Source: a bacterium (lineage in GTDB: Bacteria > Armatimonadota > Fimbriimonadia > Fimbriimonadales > Fimbriimonadaceae). From it: a stretch of DNA of 64,000 bases. The stretch lies in NCBI GenBank assembly GCA_013823945.1, contig PNMZ01000002.1, forward strand, positions 620,001 to 684,000. The letters are read 5' to 3'. Below, one piece after another: positions 17,433-25,848 of the stretch (position 1 is the first letter of the stretch; every line of letters starts with the position of its first letter). The notes beneath the pieces were generated by a model. It saw only the letters and a program-made list of their open reading frames with translations. It made no database searches and had not been told where the DNA came from. The translations under genes and the position numbers were made by a program.

Positions 17433-18812
17433 TCAACCCAATAATCGCCGGGCAATCTCAAAGTAAATAATTAGCCCCGTTGCATCAACAAAGGTCGTAA
17501 TAAACGGTGCACTCATCACCGCTGGATCAAAACCCAACCGCTTTGCACCGATCGGCAAAATGCTCCCGATCGTAGTCGCCCATAAAACCACGACTGGAAG
17601 AGCCAACCCCACAACCAAACTCAATCCCATTCCCGTACTCCAGCCAAAAAATGCTCTCGCAAATCCCAGCAACCCGAGCGAAGCCCCGATCATCAGAGCC
17701 ACCACAAATTCCTTCCCCATCACTGCCAACCAATCGCCGGTCTTCACTTCATCCAACGCCAGCGCACGCGTAATCGTCGTCGTCACCTGCGCCCCCGAAT
17801 TCCCACCCGCCCCAAGTATCAGCGGCAAAAAGAACATCAAAGGCGGCACTCCAACCTCCGTATCCTTCCCGTAGTGCCGCATCACTGCCCCAGTCAAAGT
17901 CTCCGCAACAAAGAGCGCAATGAGCCACGGAAACCTGCGTTTGTATAGCGACCAAGGATTAAGCGCATAGTACGGCTCCGCATCCCCAGTGACTCCACCA
18001 ACCGCCAAAACATCCTCCGTTTCAGCTTCCCGCAAAATCGTTTGCGCATCGTCTCCCGTAAAAATCCCAACAAGCTTTCCAGATTCATCCAAAACTGGCA
18101 AAGCATAAAATCCATATCGCGCCATGGTTCGCGCCGCACTTTCTTCATCATCAGTTGCGTGAACTGTGACCGGATCAACCCGCATGATCTCCGCAACTTC
18201 TGTCGATTGGGGAACCCGCAAGACCCGCCGCAAACTGGTCACACCCAACAATTGGTGGGCATCATCCACGACATAAATGTCGTTCACTTGTTCGTACTTT
18301 TCTTCACCGGCCTTGCGCAGATCAGCCAATATCTGCTTGATCGTCATATCCGGTTTGGCCCAAAAATAGCGTTCCGTCATCAACCGCCCAACCGAATCTT
18401 CCGGATAAGCCATCAGTCGCCGAATTTCCGCCGCATCCTCTGCCGGAATAACTTCCAAGAGCGATTCAAACCGCTCGTCGCCAACCTCCTCCGCCAGATC
18501 AATGGCATCATCCATCGGCAGAGCATCCAAATACGAAGCTAACACCTCATCCGAGAGTTCATCAACGATCTCCCTTGCCGTATCCGTCGGCAATTCGACC
18601 ATAACGTTCCCCGCCTGGATGGGGTCCATTGCTTGCAAGAGTGCCGCAGCATCTTCCGGCTCCATCCGGGCCATCCCCTCCGCCAAATCTTCAGCTCGTT
18701 GACTGGATAATTCCGCCTTAACCCGGTCTGTCCCCCGCGCTGTCCCCAATTGCGAAAGCAAGCCCTTCAAACGAAGCAAACGTTCTTGGATCGTCGGGAG
18801 CAATCGCGGCAT
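17433..18812 (-). CDS. mgtE: Magnesium transporter MgtE
   Basis: A 459-residue gated Mg2+ channel of the inner membrane. The N-terminal superhelical MgtE_N domain covers roughly residues 30-130 (repeats such as LLQAMDPIQAGNVMVELP). Two CBS domains follow, and the C-terminal third holds five transmembrane helices with GAGGNSGAQ, the conserved pore-region segment. No M-box riboswitch fits upstream: only 56 bp separate it from the divergent tilS. A TAAACT box ends 7 nt before the ATG, and there is no Shine-Dalgarno site, so a leaderless transcript is likely. Confidence 0.95.
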   Translation of the reverse strand: MPRLLPTIQERLLRLKGLLSQLGTARGTDRVKAELSSQRAEDLAEGMARMEPEDAAALLQAMDPIQAGNVMVELPTDTAREIVDELSDEVLASYLDALPMDDAIDLAEEVGDERFESLLEVIPAEDAAEIRRLMAYPEDSVGRLMTERYFWAKPDMTIKQILADLRKAGEEKYEQVNDIYVVDDAHQLLGVTSLRRVLRVPQSTEVAEIMRVDPVTVHATDDEESAARTMARYGFYALPVLDESGKLVGIFTGDDAQTILREAETEDVLAVGGVTGDAEPYYALNPWSLYKRRFPWLIALFVAETLTGAVMRHYGKDTEVGVPPLMFFLPLILGAGGNSGAQVTTTITRALALDEVKTGDWLAVMGKEFVVALMIGASLGLLGFARAFFGWSTGMGLSLVVGLALPVVVLWATTIGSILPIGAKRLGFDPAVMSAPFITTFVDATGLIIYFEIARRLLG

Positions 18813-18819
18813 AAATCAA

Positions 18820-18825
18820 AGTTTA
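18820..18825 (-). promoter_or_regulatory. Candidate -10 box of a leaderless mgtE transcript
   Basis: On the coding strand TAAACT ends 7 nt before the ATG of mgtE, the spacing at which transcription would begin on the start codon. No ribosome-binding site lies between. The same arrangement recurs at several first genes in this window. Confidence 0.5.
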
Positions 18826-18854
18826 CATTCCTGCCCCCGCCCAAAACCGCCAAG

Positions 18855-18860
18855 TAACAT
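18855..18860 (+). promoter_or_regulatory. Candidate -10 box of a leaderless tilS transcript
   Basis: TAACAT ends 8 nt before the GTG start of tilS, with no Shine-Dalgarno sequence in between. It faces the candidate mgtE box across about 30 bp, giving a compact divergent promoter region. Confidence 0.42.
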
Positions 18861-18868
18861 AGCATCAC

Positions 18869-20242
18869 GTGCAAGACCGACTGAGAGCCCACCTGGAATC
18901 AAGCCAAATCATCCCCCCCGGTCAATCCATTCTCGTTGGCTATTCCGGTGGAGCCGATTCAACTGCCCTCATCCACCTTCTCCATTCCCTCAAATACGAT
19001 GTCGTCGCTGCTCATCTCCACCATAGTATGAGGGAAGAAGCCGACCGAGAGCTTCAGCGATGCACCGACTTCTGCGAATCACTCGGCATCCCAAACGTGA
19101 CCGGTCGAGCCGACATCCCTGGCATGAGCGAGAAACTGAAAATCGGAATCGAAGAAGCCGGACGCCATGCGCGCTATACGTTTTTCCGGCAATCCGCTTA
19201 CCAAACCAACTGTCAACTCATAGCAACCGGGCACACTCAAGATGACCACATCGAAACAGTCCTCCTCAATCTCGCTCGAGGAACGGGATTAACCGGACTC
19301 GGTGGCATCCATCCCAATCGCGACGGACTGATCCGTCCCCTACTGCCTTTCACCCGATCTGAAACTCGTGACTACTGCGAGTCCAACAATCTCTGGTTCC
19401 ACGACGATCCCGGCAATTTCAACGAAGATTTCTCACGCGTCCGAATACGTCTCAAAATCGTCCCTGAATTCAAAATCATCAACTCAGCATTCGCTAATTC
19501 GCTGACACGTTTCAGCGAGATCGCCCGAAATGAAGACGACTTCTTGAACCAAATCACCGCCACCAATCTCCAACCGTGCGAACTACCTCTCAATGGAAAT
19601 CTCGAATTTCTGACCCGTGATATAGAAGCGGCGTTCTCAACTCCGCACCTAGCCCAATTGCCCGAAGTCCTCCTCGCCCGAGCAATCCGCTTGATATCTA
19701 AGTTCTTCGACGCCGTACCCTCCTACGATGACACCCTCTTGGTTTCAAACCTCATCACCACCAGTCAAAACCAAGCCGTCACTCTTGCCAACTCGAAACT
19801 CGTCATCGAAGTGAATCCAACACAAACCCACTTTCGTACTTTGATCGAAGAAGAGCCTTTCCGATTCCCACTGACCTTCCCCGGAGAAACCGAATCCGAT
19901 ATTTTCGGATGGCGATTCATCGCCCAATCACATCCACCAACCGATTTCGAACGACCGCATAACAGCTTAGACGTCGTTCTCAACCACGACCAAATTCAAG
20001 GCAGCCTCTACTTCCGATCCGCCCAGCCCCAGGATGAATTCATCCCATTCGGCGAGTCCCAGCCCAAAAAAATCACAGAAATTCTCGCAAAAGCCAAACT
20101 CACCTCCGCCGCACGGCGTCGCCTTCCTATAATCTATGACATGATCGGTCCAATTTGGATTCCTGGCGTACGGCAATCCGAAAGAACCCGAATCACAGAT
20201 GACACCCGAAAGGCCCTAAGGATTCAATTTGAACCCCTGTAG
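18869..20242 (+). CDS. tilS: tRNA(Ile)-lysidine synthetase TilS
   Basis: Modifies C34 of the CAU-anticodon isoleucine tRNA to lysidine, using ATP and lysine; essential for AUA decoding. It has 457 residues. The N-type ATP pyrophosphatase P-loop is VGYSGGADSTAL near residue 25, and HLHHSMR and ATGHTQDDHIETVLLNLARGT are family signatures. The C-terminal substrate-binding domain ends near FIPFGESQPKKI and RIQFEPL. The start is GTG at 18869. The ftsH gene follows after about 90 bp, an order (tilS-ftsH) found in many bacteria. Confidence 0.95.
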   Translation: MQDRLRAHLESSQIIPPGQSILVGYSGGADSTALIHLLHSLKYDVVAAHLHHSMREEADRELQRCTDFCESLGIPNVTGRADIPGMSEKLKIGIEEAGRHARYTFFRQSAYQTNCQLIATGHTQDDHIETVLLNLARGTGLTGLGGIHPNRDGLIRPLLPFTRSETRDYCESNNLWFHDDPGNFNEDFSRVRIRLKIVPEFKIINSAFANSLTRFSEIARNEDDFLNQITATNLQPCELPLNGNLEFLTRDIEAAFSTPHLAQLPEVLLARAIRLISKFFDAVPSYDDTLLVSNLITTSQNQAVTLANSKLVIEVNPTQTHFRTLIEEEPFRFPLTFPGETESDIFGWRFIAQSHPPTDFERPHNSLDVVLNHDQIQGSLYFRSAQPQDEFIPFGESQPKKITEILAKAKLTSAARRRLPIIYDMIGPIWIPGVRQSERTRITDDTRKALRIQFEPL

Positions 20243-20277
20243 CCTTACTAGGGTCATAATCACAGGAACGTCACGAA

Positions 20278-20304
20278 CCCCTCGGACGTACTTGTAACGA
20301 GGGG
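20278..20304 (+). promoter_or_regulatory. Hairpin in the leader of ftsH
   Basis: A perfect 7-bp inverted repeat CCCCTCG / CGAGGGG with a 13-nt loop lies between tilS and ftsH, about 28 nt before the TTG start. There is no U tract, so it is more likely an mRNA stabiliser or regulatory element than a terminator. Confidence 0.35.
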
Positions 20305-20331
20305 AAAGACTCCCCACTCGGTAGGAAACAA

Positions 20332-22257
20332 TTGAAAGGAATTCGATACATTGCTCTGGTCTCGGTTGCGTTCATCCTCGTAATCTTGCTCCTCAACACC
20401 GTACCAACAACGGCTGCCTTCGGAATGAAAGCACCAGAATCTCTAACGGTAAGCCAATTCAAGACCGAAGTTGCCACTAATCAAATCAAACCAACTATCG
20501 AATGGCAAGTTGACACCATCAGTGGAGAAAAGAAAACCGGAACAAAATTTGTCGTTCGAGCCTACGATCAGCAATCACCCGCGGCCGCCGATCTCATAAA
20601 ATTTCTTGAAGAAAATAAAGTCAACACCAAGCTGCTCGGCCCACCTGCGGGTGCCCAACTAGCCGGAGCACTACTTTTCATCATTCCCACTCTCCTCCTA
20701 ATCGGATTTTTCTGGTTCTTCATGAGCCGACAAGCTCAAGCCAACGGCAACCAAGCCATGAGTTTTGGTCGATCCCGAGCCCGCCGAGCCGGAGAAAACA
20801 CTCCCAAAGTCACGTTCGACGACGTAGCTGGAATCGATGAAGCCAAAGAAGAACTTTTCGAAGTCGTTGACTTCTTGAAGTCAACTAAGAAGTATGTCGC
20901 CCTCGGAGCAAAAATCCCGAAAGGCATACTCATGATTGGCCCTCCGGGTGTCGGAAAAACCCACCTCGCCCGAGCCATCGCCGGAGAAGCCGGTGTCCCC
21001 TTCTTCCACATCTCAGGCTCCGAATTCGTTGAAATGTTTGTAGGCGTCGGGGCAGCCCGGGTCCGTGACCTCTTCGAAACCGCCAAAGCTCACCGCCCCT
21101 GTCTCATCTTCGTTGATGAAATCGATGCCGTCGGTCGCCAACGCGGAACTGGCGTCGGCGGAGGAAACGACGAGCGAGAGCAAACCCTTAACCAACTCCT
21201 CGTCGAAATGGACGGTTTTGAAACCAACTCCGGAGTTGTCATCATTGCCGCCACCAACCGCGCCGATGTTTTGGACGAAGCCCTACTCCGTCCCGGACGT
21301 TTTGACCGAAAAATCATGGTTGACGCCCCCGATCTTGATGGGCGCCACGCCATTCTTCAAATTCACGCAAAAGGAAAGCCTCTCGCCGCCGATGTTGACC
21401 TTCGCGCCCTTGCCAAACGATCGCCTGGGTTCACTGGTGCAGACCTGGCCAATATCCTCAACGAAGCCGCTCTCCTCGCCGCACGTCGAAGCCATCCGAA
21501 AATCAATCAAGACGATATGGAAGAGGCCCTCGACCGTGTCATCGCTGGACCAGCTCGCAAAAGCCGCGTGATGGACGAAAAAGAGCGTAAGATTACGGCG
21601 TATCACGAAGCAGGTCACGCCCTCGTCGGTGAACTCCTCGAATTCAGCGACCCAGTCCACAAGGTCACAATTCTTCCCCGTGGAATGTCACTTGGTTCAA
21701 CCTGGCAACTCCCCGAAACCGATAGCTACCACACCTCGCGTCAAGAGTTATACGACGATATTAGCGTTCTTCTCTCTGGCCTCCTTGCCGAAGAAATCGT
21801 TTTCGGCGAACGCTGGACCGGAGCCTCCAATGATCTCGAACGCGTGACTCGCATCGCCCGCGCTATGATCACGCGATTTGGCATGAGTGAAAAGCTCGGT
21901 ACCCTTGCAATCGGCCGCAACGTCAGCAACCCATTCCTCGGACGAGAAATGCAAACCGACCGCGATTATAGCGAGGATATCGCCCGCCAAATCGACGAAG
22001 AAGTCCGCCGAATCGTTGATATGTGCAGCACCCGAGCCCGACAAATCATTGAAGAAAATCGCGAGAAGCTTGACGCCATCTCCGACGCCCTCCTCGAACG
22101 AGAAACCCTCGACCGAGAAGACTTCTTGATCATCATGTCAGGCCAATCGTTGCCACCGCGAGCCGAGCCGACCATCCCACCGCCGAGCGCAAACGAAGGC
22201 GAGAATAAGCCGAATGATTCAATGAATCCGGGCAAGCTCGAACCAGGTCCGGCCTAG
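20332..22257 (+). CDS. ftsH: ATP-dependent zinc metalloprotease FtsH
   Basis: Membrane-anchored hexameric protease that degrades misassembled membrane proteins and short-lived regulators. The 641 residues hold an N-terminal transmembrane helix (about 4-24), a periplasmic domain, a second helix (about 108-128), the AAA+ domain with Walker A GPPGVGKT (203-210), Walker B IFVDEID and the second region of homology ending RPGRFD, then the protease domain with HEAGH (425-429). The start is TTG at 20332, preceded by AGGAAA. The C-terminus is a short Pro/Glu/Asn-rich tail. Confidence 0.97.
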   Translation: MKGIRYIALVSVAFILVILLLNTVPTTAAFGMKAPESLTVSQFKTEVATNQIKPTIEWQVDTISGEKKTGTKFVVRAYDQQSPAAADLIKFLEENKVNTKLLGPPAGAQLAGALLFIIPTLLLIGFFWFFMSRQAQANGNQAMSFGRSRARRAGENTPKVTFDDVAGIDEAKEELFEVVDFLKSTKKYVALGAKIPKGILMIGPPGVGKTHLARAIAGEAGVPFFHISGSEFVEMFVGVGAARVRDLFETAKAHRPCLIFVDEIDAVGRQRGTGVGGGNDEREQTLNQLLVEMDGFETNSGVVIIAATNRADVLDEALLRPGRFDRKIMVDAPDLDGRHAILQIHAKGKPLAADVDLRALAKRSPGFTGADLANILNEAALLAARRSHPKINQDDMEEALDRVIAGPARKSRVMDEKERKITAYHEAGHALVGELLEFSDPVHKVTILPRGMSLGSTWQLPETDSYHTSRQELYDDISVLLSGLLAEEIVFGERWTGASNDLERVTRIARAMITRFGMSEKLGTLAIGRNVSNPFLGREMQTDRDYSEDIARQIDEEVRRIVDMCSTRARQIIEENREKLDAISDALLERETLDREDFLIIMSGQSLPPRAEPTIPPPSANEGENKPNDSMNPGKLEPGPA

Positions 22258-22274
22258 GTAACGTCTATTTCGAT

Positions 22275-22310
22275 TCCCTGTTCCAAAAGTACAGGGAGTC
22301 AAAAATTTTT
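22275..22310 (+). terminator. Intrinsic terminator after ftsH
   Basis: A 7-bp stem TCCCTGT / ACAGGGA with a 9-nt loop is followed, after a short A-rich spacer, by TTTTT. It is placed 18 nt after the ftsH stop and just before a TATAGT promoter-like box at about 22313 for the next gene. Confidence 0.65.
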
Positions 22311-22335
22311 GGTATAGTCACAAAGACGAGAAAAC

Positions 22336-22683
22336 ATGAGCGTTGCCGAACTCTACGAAACCGGATTTCAAGCCCGCTGTGACGGGAAATACGGGTACGC
22401 CAAAATGATGTTCGAAAGCATTTTGGGACAAGAACCGAACCACGCCGACGCTCAGTGGCAAATGGGACTCATCCAAGGCTTCGAGGGTGACTTCGATGGC
22501 AGTATCGCAACTCTCCAAAAAGTCGTCGATGCAAATCCCGCCCACATCCATGCCCGCTATGACCTTGGCATGACTCAAATGATGCTTGGAATGGATGAAG
22601 AAGCTTGTGCCCACTTCCACGAAGTTCTCCGCCAAGACCCCAGTCACGAAAAAGCAAAACAGCAAATCGCATACTGCGGTTAA
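22336..22683 (+). CDS. Small tetratricopeptide-repeat protein
   Basis: A 115-residue cytosolic protein made almost wholly of three TPR units (phrases such as YGYAKMMFESILGQEPNHADAQ and LRQDPSHEKAKQQIAYC). TPR proteins mediate protein-protein contacts; no enzymatic domain is present. It begins at an ATG about 18 nt after the TATAGT box and is followed after 15 nt by the YfhO-like gene, so these probably form an operon that runs on into the ClpS genes. Partner unknown. Confidence 0.78.
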   Translation: MSVAELYETGFQARCDGKYGYAKMMFESILGQEPNHADAQWQMGLIQGFEGDFDGSIATLQKVVDANPAHIHARYDLGMTQMMLGMDEEACAHFHEVLRQDPSHEKAKQQIAYCG

Positions 22684-22698
22684 TCCGTCTCAACTACC

Positions 22699-24987
22699 GT
22701 GACCGGGACATCGAACCCCCTTCTGAGAGCAACCGTGCCCCTTTGGGCCGCCATACTTCTCATCATCCTTCTCCCCGGAATAATCTTCGCCCCCCCTCTT
22801 CTCTCCGGAAAAACAATCGGTCCATTTGACCAAATGGCTTCCATGATTCCCGGGCGCGAGGTATCAAATCAGCCCAGGTCTTGGGATATTCTTCAAGCTG
22901 ACGGAGCCCTCCAATTTTATGGCTGGCGTGACCTCGTCTTCGAAGCCCACCGAACGGGCAAGCAACCCTTCTGGAACCCTTATCAGCTCGCCGGAACTCC
23001 TCTCCTCGCGAACTCCCAATCTGCTGGCTATTATCCAATTCATATCCTCATCGGAAAACTCGGGATTCCAACAGGAGCCGCGATCGTCTTTCTCGCTTGG
23101 CTCCACCTCTCCGTCGCTGGACTCGGCCTCTTCGCCCTCGCTCGTCGTCTTGGAGCAGGGACTGAAGGCGCAACCCTTGGTGCCGTCGGCCTGGCTCTCA
23201 GTCCATTTGCTCTCAGTTGGTCAGCCCTTGCAAGCGTTATGACCACATGCGCTTGGATTCCCGTCCTCCTTGCCGCCCAACTTGCCCTCATTCAACGGCC
23301 TTCGTGGCGCACAGCTCTCGCCGTTTCCGGCTCCGCGGTCATGCTCCTCACCGGAGGACATCTCCAATTCGTTTTTTACGGACTATTTGCCTGGCTCATA
23401 TTCACCCCCATCGCCTTTTTCACCCAGTCCGAAAAGCCCAAACCTATTTTCTCGGCCCTCGCTTCATGTTTAGCAATTGGCATCGCTGGATTCGCTGCAC
23501 TTCCCCAAATCAATCCCGCGCTGGAGTTCAGCAAGCAATCCCACCGACAGTCCGTTGCGTCCGCGCAAGGCTACAAGGCCTATCAATCTTCCGCAATCAA
23601 GCCTTACGAATTCCTCGGCTTGCTCGCGCCAGGATTCATGGGTGCGCCCGGTATCCCCGATAACCCTGGAACCAACGAAAACATCCCCTCGACCTGGAAT
23701 ATGTACGCCAAACCTGGAGGAAACTATGCCGAATCTGCAATCTGGCTCGGCGTCCCCATCGTCATGGGCATCTGTATGCTCCGCCGACGTCAAAACTGGC
23801 GCGAACTCTCTCCGGTCATCGCCGTTGCCTTAGCTGGGCTCCTCCTCGCCCTCGGCACCCCTCTCGCCCAACTCCTCTATTTCGGAATACCTGGCTTCTC
23901 TGCAACCGGATCACCCGGACGAGCAGCCATCATTTTCGTCCTCGGCGCGTGTACCCTCGCCGCCGTAGCAATCCCCAAGACCCCTTCTGACTCAAATCCC
24001 ACCGAAAAAGCCTACGCCTACTTTGGGCTACTAGGAGTTGCCATCCTCACGATCCTTGCCTCAACCCGTCTTGGCGGAATCGAATCTTGGGTCGGCCTCG
24101 ACCTCAACCCCATCATTGCCCGCCGCACAACCGACACTCTCCCAATTCTCGTTGCAAGCCTCGTTTTTGCCGCAGGAGCCTGGTTCGCCTGGGCCAAACT
24201 TGGTTGGCACGCACTCGGGCTAGTCGCTGCCCTAATCGCTCACCTTGTCGTCGCCCAAACTCAAATTCTTCCGTTCAGCAATCCGCCCAAACCGCAACTC
24301 CCTGATACCCCCAACCAAAGAGTCGCATTCGTCAACCAAAAGTGGGATTTCTTTGCTCCGCCCGAAAGCGGAATCATGCCCCCCAATTTCGCAACCGCCG
24401 CGCGAGTTATGGATATCGGGGGTTACGACTCCCTCATGGCCCTTTCAACCGTTGAACTTCTCAAGTCCATTAACGCCGGACAAGACGCCGCCCCACCTAC
24501 GAACGGAAACATGATGTTCGTCAAGCCATCGCTTGACCCCGCCGCCCTCAGCGAAGCTGGTGTCACCCGCGTTTACAGCAAGCTCGGCGTGGATAACCTC
24601 ACTCAAACCGACGAAATCGGCGACATCCGCGTCTACGATCTCGCCGGCCCCGGCCTTGTAACACCAAGTACCGCCCAAATCAAAAACATCACTACTGAAG
24701 GGTTTCAGCTTTCTGGAACATCGAATCAAGACATTATCGTAAGATTTCGCAACATTCAAGGTTGGACGGTCAACGGAGTTCCCATTCTACCCTCTGAATC
24801 ACCTTGGATTACTTCAACCGCGAAAAGCGACTTATCCACATACAACTACACTCCCCCCGGTTACCTTCCCTGGCCGTGGCTCCCCTCACTCCTCGCCCTC
24901 TTGGCCCTCATTATCACCGCAATCCCTAACAAAACACTCGAATTTCCCGTAGACTCTGCAGAAGAAGATCAACCTGAAGAAGTATGA
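22699..24987 (+). CDS. Large multi-spanning membrane protein, YfhO/GT-C-like
   Basis: A 762-residue inner-membrane protein with a dozen or so hydrophobic helices and, near residues 55-110, the pattern DGALQFYGWRDLVFEA ... PFWNPYQLAGTPLLANSQ. This is the signature of the YfhO family, GT-C-fold proteins implicated in glycosylation of cell-surface polymers. A soluble segment precedes the last transmembrane helix near residue 735 and a short acidic tail. The start is GTG at 22699. The stop overlaps the first ClpS ATG (ATGA), an odd pairing for a glycosyltransferase-like protein. Donor and acceptor are unknown. Confidence 0.8.
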   Translation: MTGTSNPLLRATVPLWAAILLIILLPGIIFAPPLLSGKTIGPFDQMASMIPGREVSNQPRSWDILQADGALQFYGWRDLVFEAHRTGKQPFWNPYQLAGTPLLANSQSAGYYPIHILIGKLGIPTGAAIVFLAWLHLSVAGLGLFALARRLGAGTEGATLGAVGLALSPFALSWSALASVMTTCAWIPVLLAAQLALIQRPSWRTALAVSGSAVMLLTGGHLQFVFYGLFAWLIFTPIAFFTQSEKPKPIFSALASCLAIGIAGFAALPQINPALEFSKQSHRQSVASAQGYKAYQSSAIKPYEFLGLLAPGFMGAPGIPDNPGTNENIPSTWNMYAKPGGNYAESAIWLGVPIVMGICMLRRRQNWRELSPVIAVALAGLLLALGTPLAQLLYFGIPGFSATGSPGRAAIIFVLGACTLAAVAIPKTPSDSNPTEKAYAYFGLLGVAILTILASTRLGGIESWVGLDLNPIIARRTTDTLPILVASLVFAAGAWFAWAKLGWHALGLVAALIAHLVVAQTQILPFSNPPKPQLPDTPNQRVAFVNQKWDFFAPPESGIMPPNFATAARVMDIGGYDSLMALSTVELLKSINAGQDAAPPTNGNMMFVKPSLDPAALSEAGVTRVYSKLGVDNLTQTDEIGDIRVYDLAGPGLVTPSTAQIKNITTEGFQLSGTSNQDIIVRFRNIQGWTVNGVPILPSESPWITSTAKSDLSTYNYTPPGYLPWPWLPSLLALLALIITAIPNKTLEFPVDSAEEDQPEEV

Positions 24988-25274
24988 GTGCCCTCCCGCA
25001 GATCACGCGCGAAACGGAATCCCAAACCCAAACGCGCCGATACCGAACCATCATTTTCAACAATGACCACACGCCAATGGATGTCGTGGTCATGATCATC
25101 ATGCGCGCCACTCATTGCGATGCCGAAGAAGCCTACATCGAAATGTGGGAGGCACACACTTACGGCCAAGCCAATGTCCACTTCGCCAGCCAAGAAGAAT
25201 GCGAAACCGCCGCTAACCTCATCACCAGCGTTGGAATCAAAACGGAGGTCAAACCAGAATGGGATATCGAATAA
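24984..25274 (+). CDS. clpS: ClpS-type N-degron adaptor protein
   Basis: A 96-residue adaptor of the ClpS family, which delivers proteins with destabilising N-terminal residues to ClpAP or ClpCP. The binding-pocket segment is NNDHTPM (residues 26-32), and the conserved pocket histidine is His58, exactly 32 residues after Asn26 as in Escherichia coli ClpS (Asn34/His66). The N-terminal tail is short and polar. The C-terminus lacks the usual PL..E ending. It overlaps the YfhO-like gene by 4 bp; no clpA or clpC gene lies in the window. Confidence 0.88.
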   Translation: MSALPQITRETESQTQTRRYRTIIFNNDHTPMDVVVMIIMRATHCDAEEAYIEMWEAHTYGQANVHFASQEECETAANLITSVGIKTEVKPEWDIE

Positions 25275-25289
25275 CTGGGCAGAGGAATT

Positions 25290-25334
25290 TCCCTCCCCAG
25301 GGCCTGTCCTCGGGAAGGCGGGGATGGGGAGGGA
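25290..25334. repeat. G-rich palindromic element, copy 1
   Basis: Perfect 10-bp arms TCCCTCCCCA and TGGGGAGGGA flank a G-rich centre, between the two ClpS genes. It resembles the elements near 54288, 54335 and 56231, suggesting a dispersed intergenic repeat family. Confidence 0.6.
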
Positions 25335-25441
25335 TGAAAGGTGGGGTTGTTCAATTCGATCATGTCAATCTGACATTCAATACCAATCAAACCATCACCG
25401 CCCTGGAACCAAACTTTGGCAAAGTCAGCCACTCCGCTGTA

Positions 25442-25756
25442 ATGACCCAAACGTGGGCCGCGATAGAAACCCCGGTTCTCGATCCTTCAACCGATCAATC
25501 AAACAACGCCAAGAACGACCGAGGCTGGATGGTCACGGTTTACAACAACGACTACAATACCGACATCGAAGTCATCGCGATCCTGATGGTTGCGACCAAG
25601 TGCGATGCTGAAGAAGCCGCCATCGAAACCTGGGAAATTGACAAGCTCGGACAGTCAATCGTCCATCGAGCCTCCCAAAAAGAGTGTGAAGAAGCCGCCC
25701 GCATAATTGCAACCATCGGCATCCGTGTCGAAGCCGAGCCTGACCCCCTCGCCTAA
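25442..25756 (+). CDS. Divergent second ClpS-like protein
   Basis: A 104-residue paralogue of the preceding gene, with the same fold pattern (VTVYNNDY..., CDAEEAAIETWE, ASQKECEEAARIIATIG). The pocket differs: NNDYNTD replaces NNDHTPM, and the position of the pocket histidine is occupied by Asp67. N-degron binding of the usual kind is therefore doubtful, and a different ligand or a regulatory role is plausible. The frame is open further upstream through the G-rich repeat, but the ATG at 25442 gives a family-like length. No clear ribosome-binding site is visible, so the start is uncertain. Confidence 0.72.
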   Translation: MTQTWAAIETPVLDPSTDQSNNAKNDRGWMVTVYNNDYNTDIEVIAILMVATKCDAEEAAIETWEIDKLGQSIVHRASQKECEEAARIIATIGIRVEAEPDPLA

Positions 25757-25848
25757 CCCATTCCCCTGGCAAAATCCCAGGTAAAATGAACCTAGAAATG
25801 CCGCCGCCGCGCGGCTTTCATTGCGCTATAAGCGTCTGGAACTAAGCC

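Noticed and set aside
18813..18868. M-box (magnesium) riboswitch before mgtE
   Set aside because: Only 56 bp separate mgtE from divergent tilS, too short for the aptamer, and no conserved segment is present.
25259..25441. Longer N-terminus for the second ClpS-like protein
   Set aside because: The extension translates the G-rich intergenic palindrome and has no ClpS-like residues; treated as noncoding.
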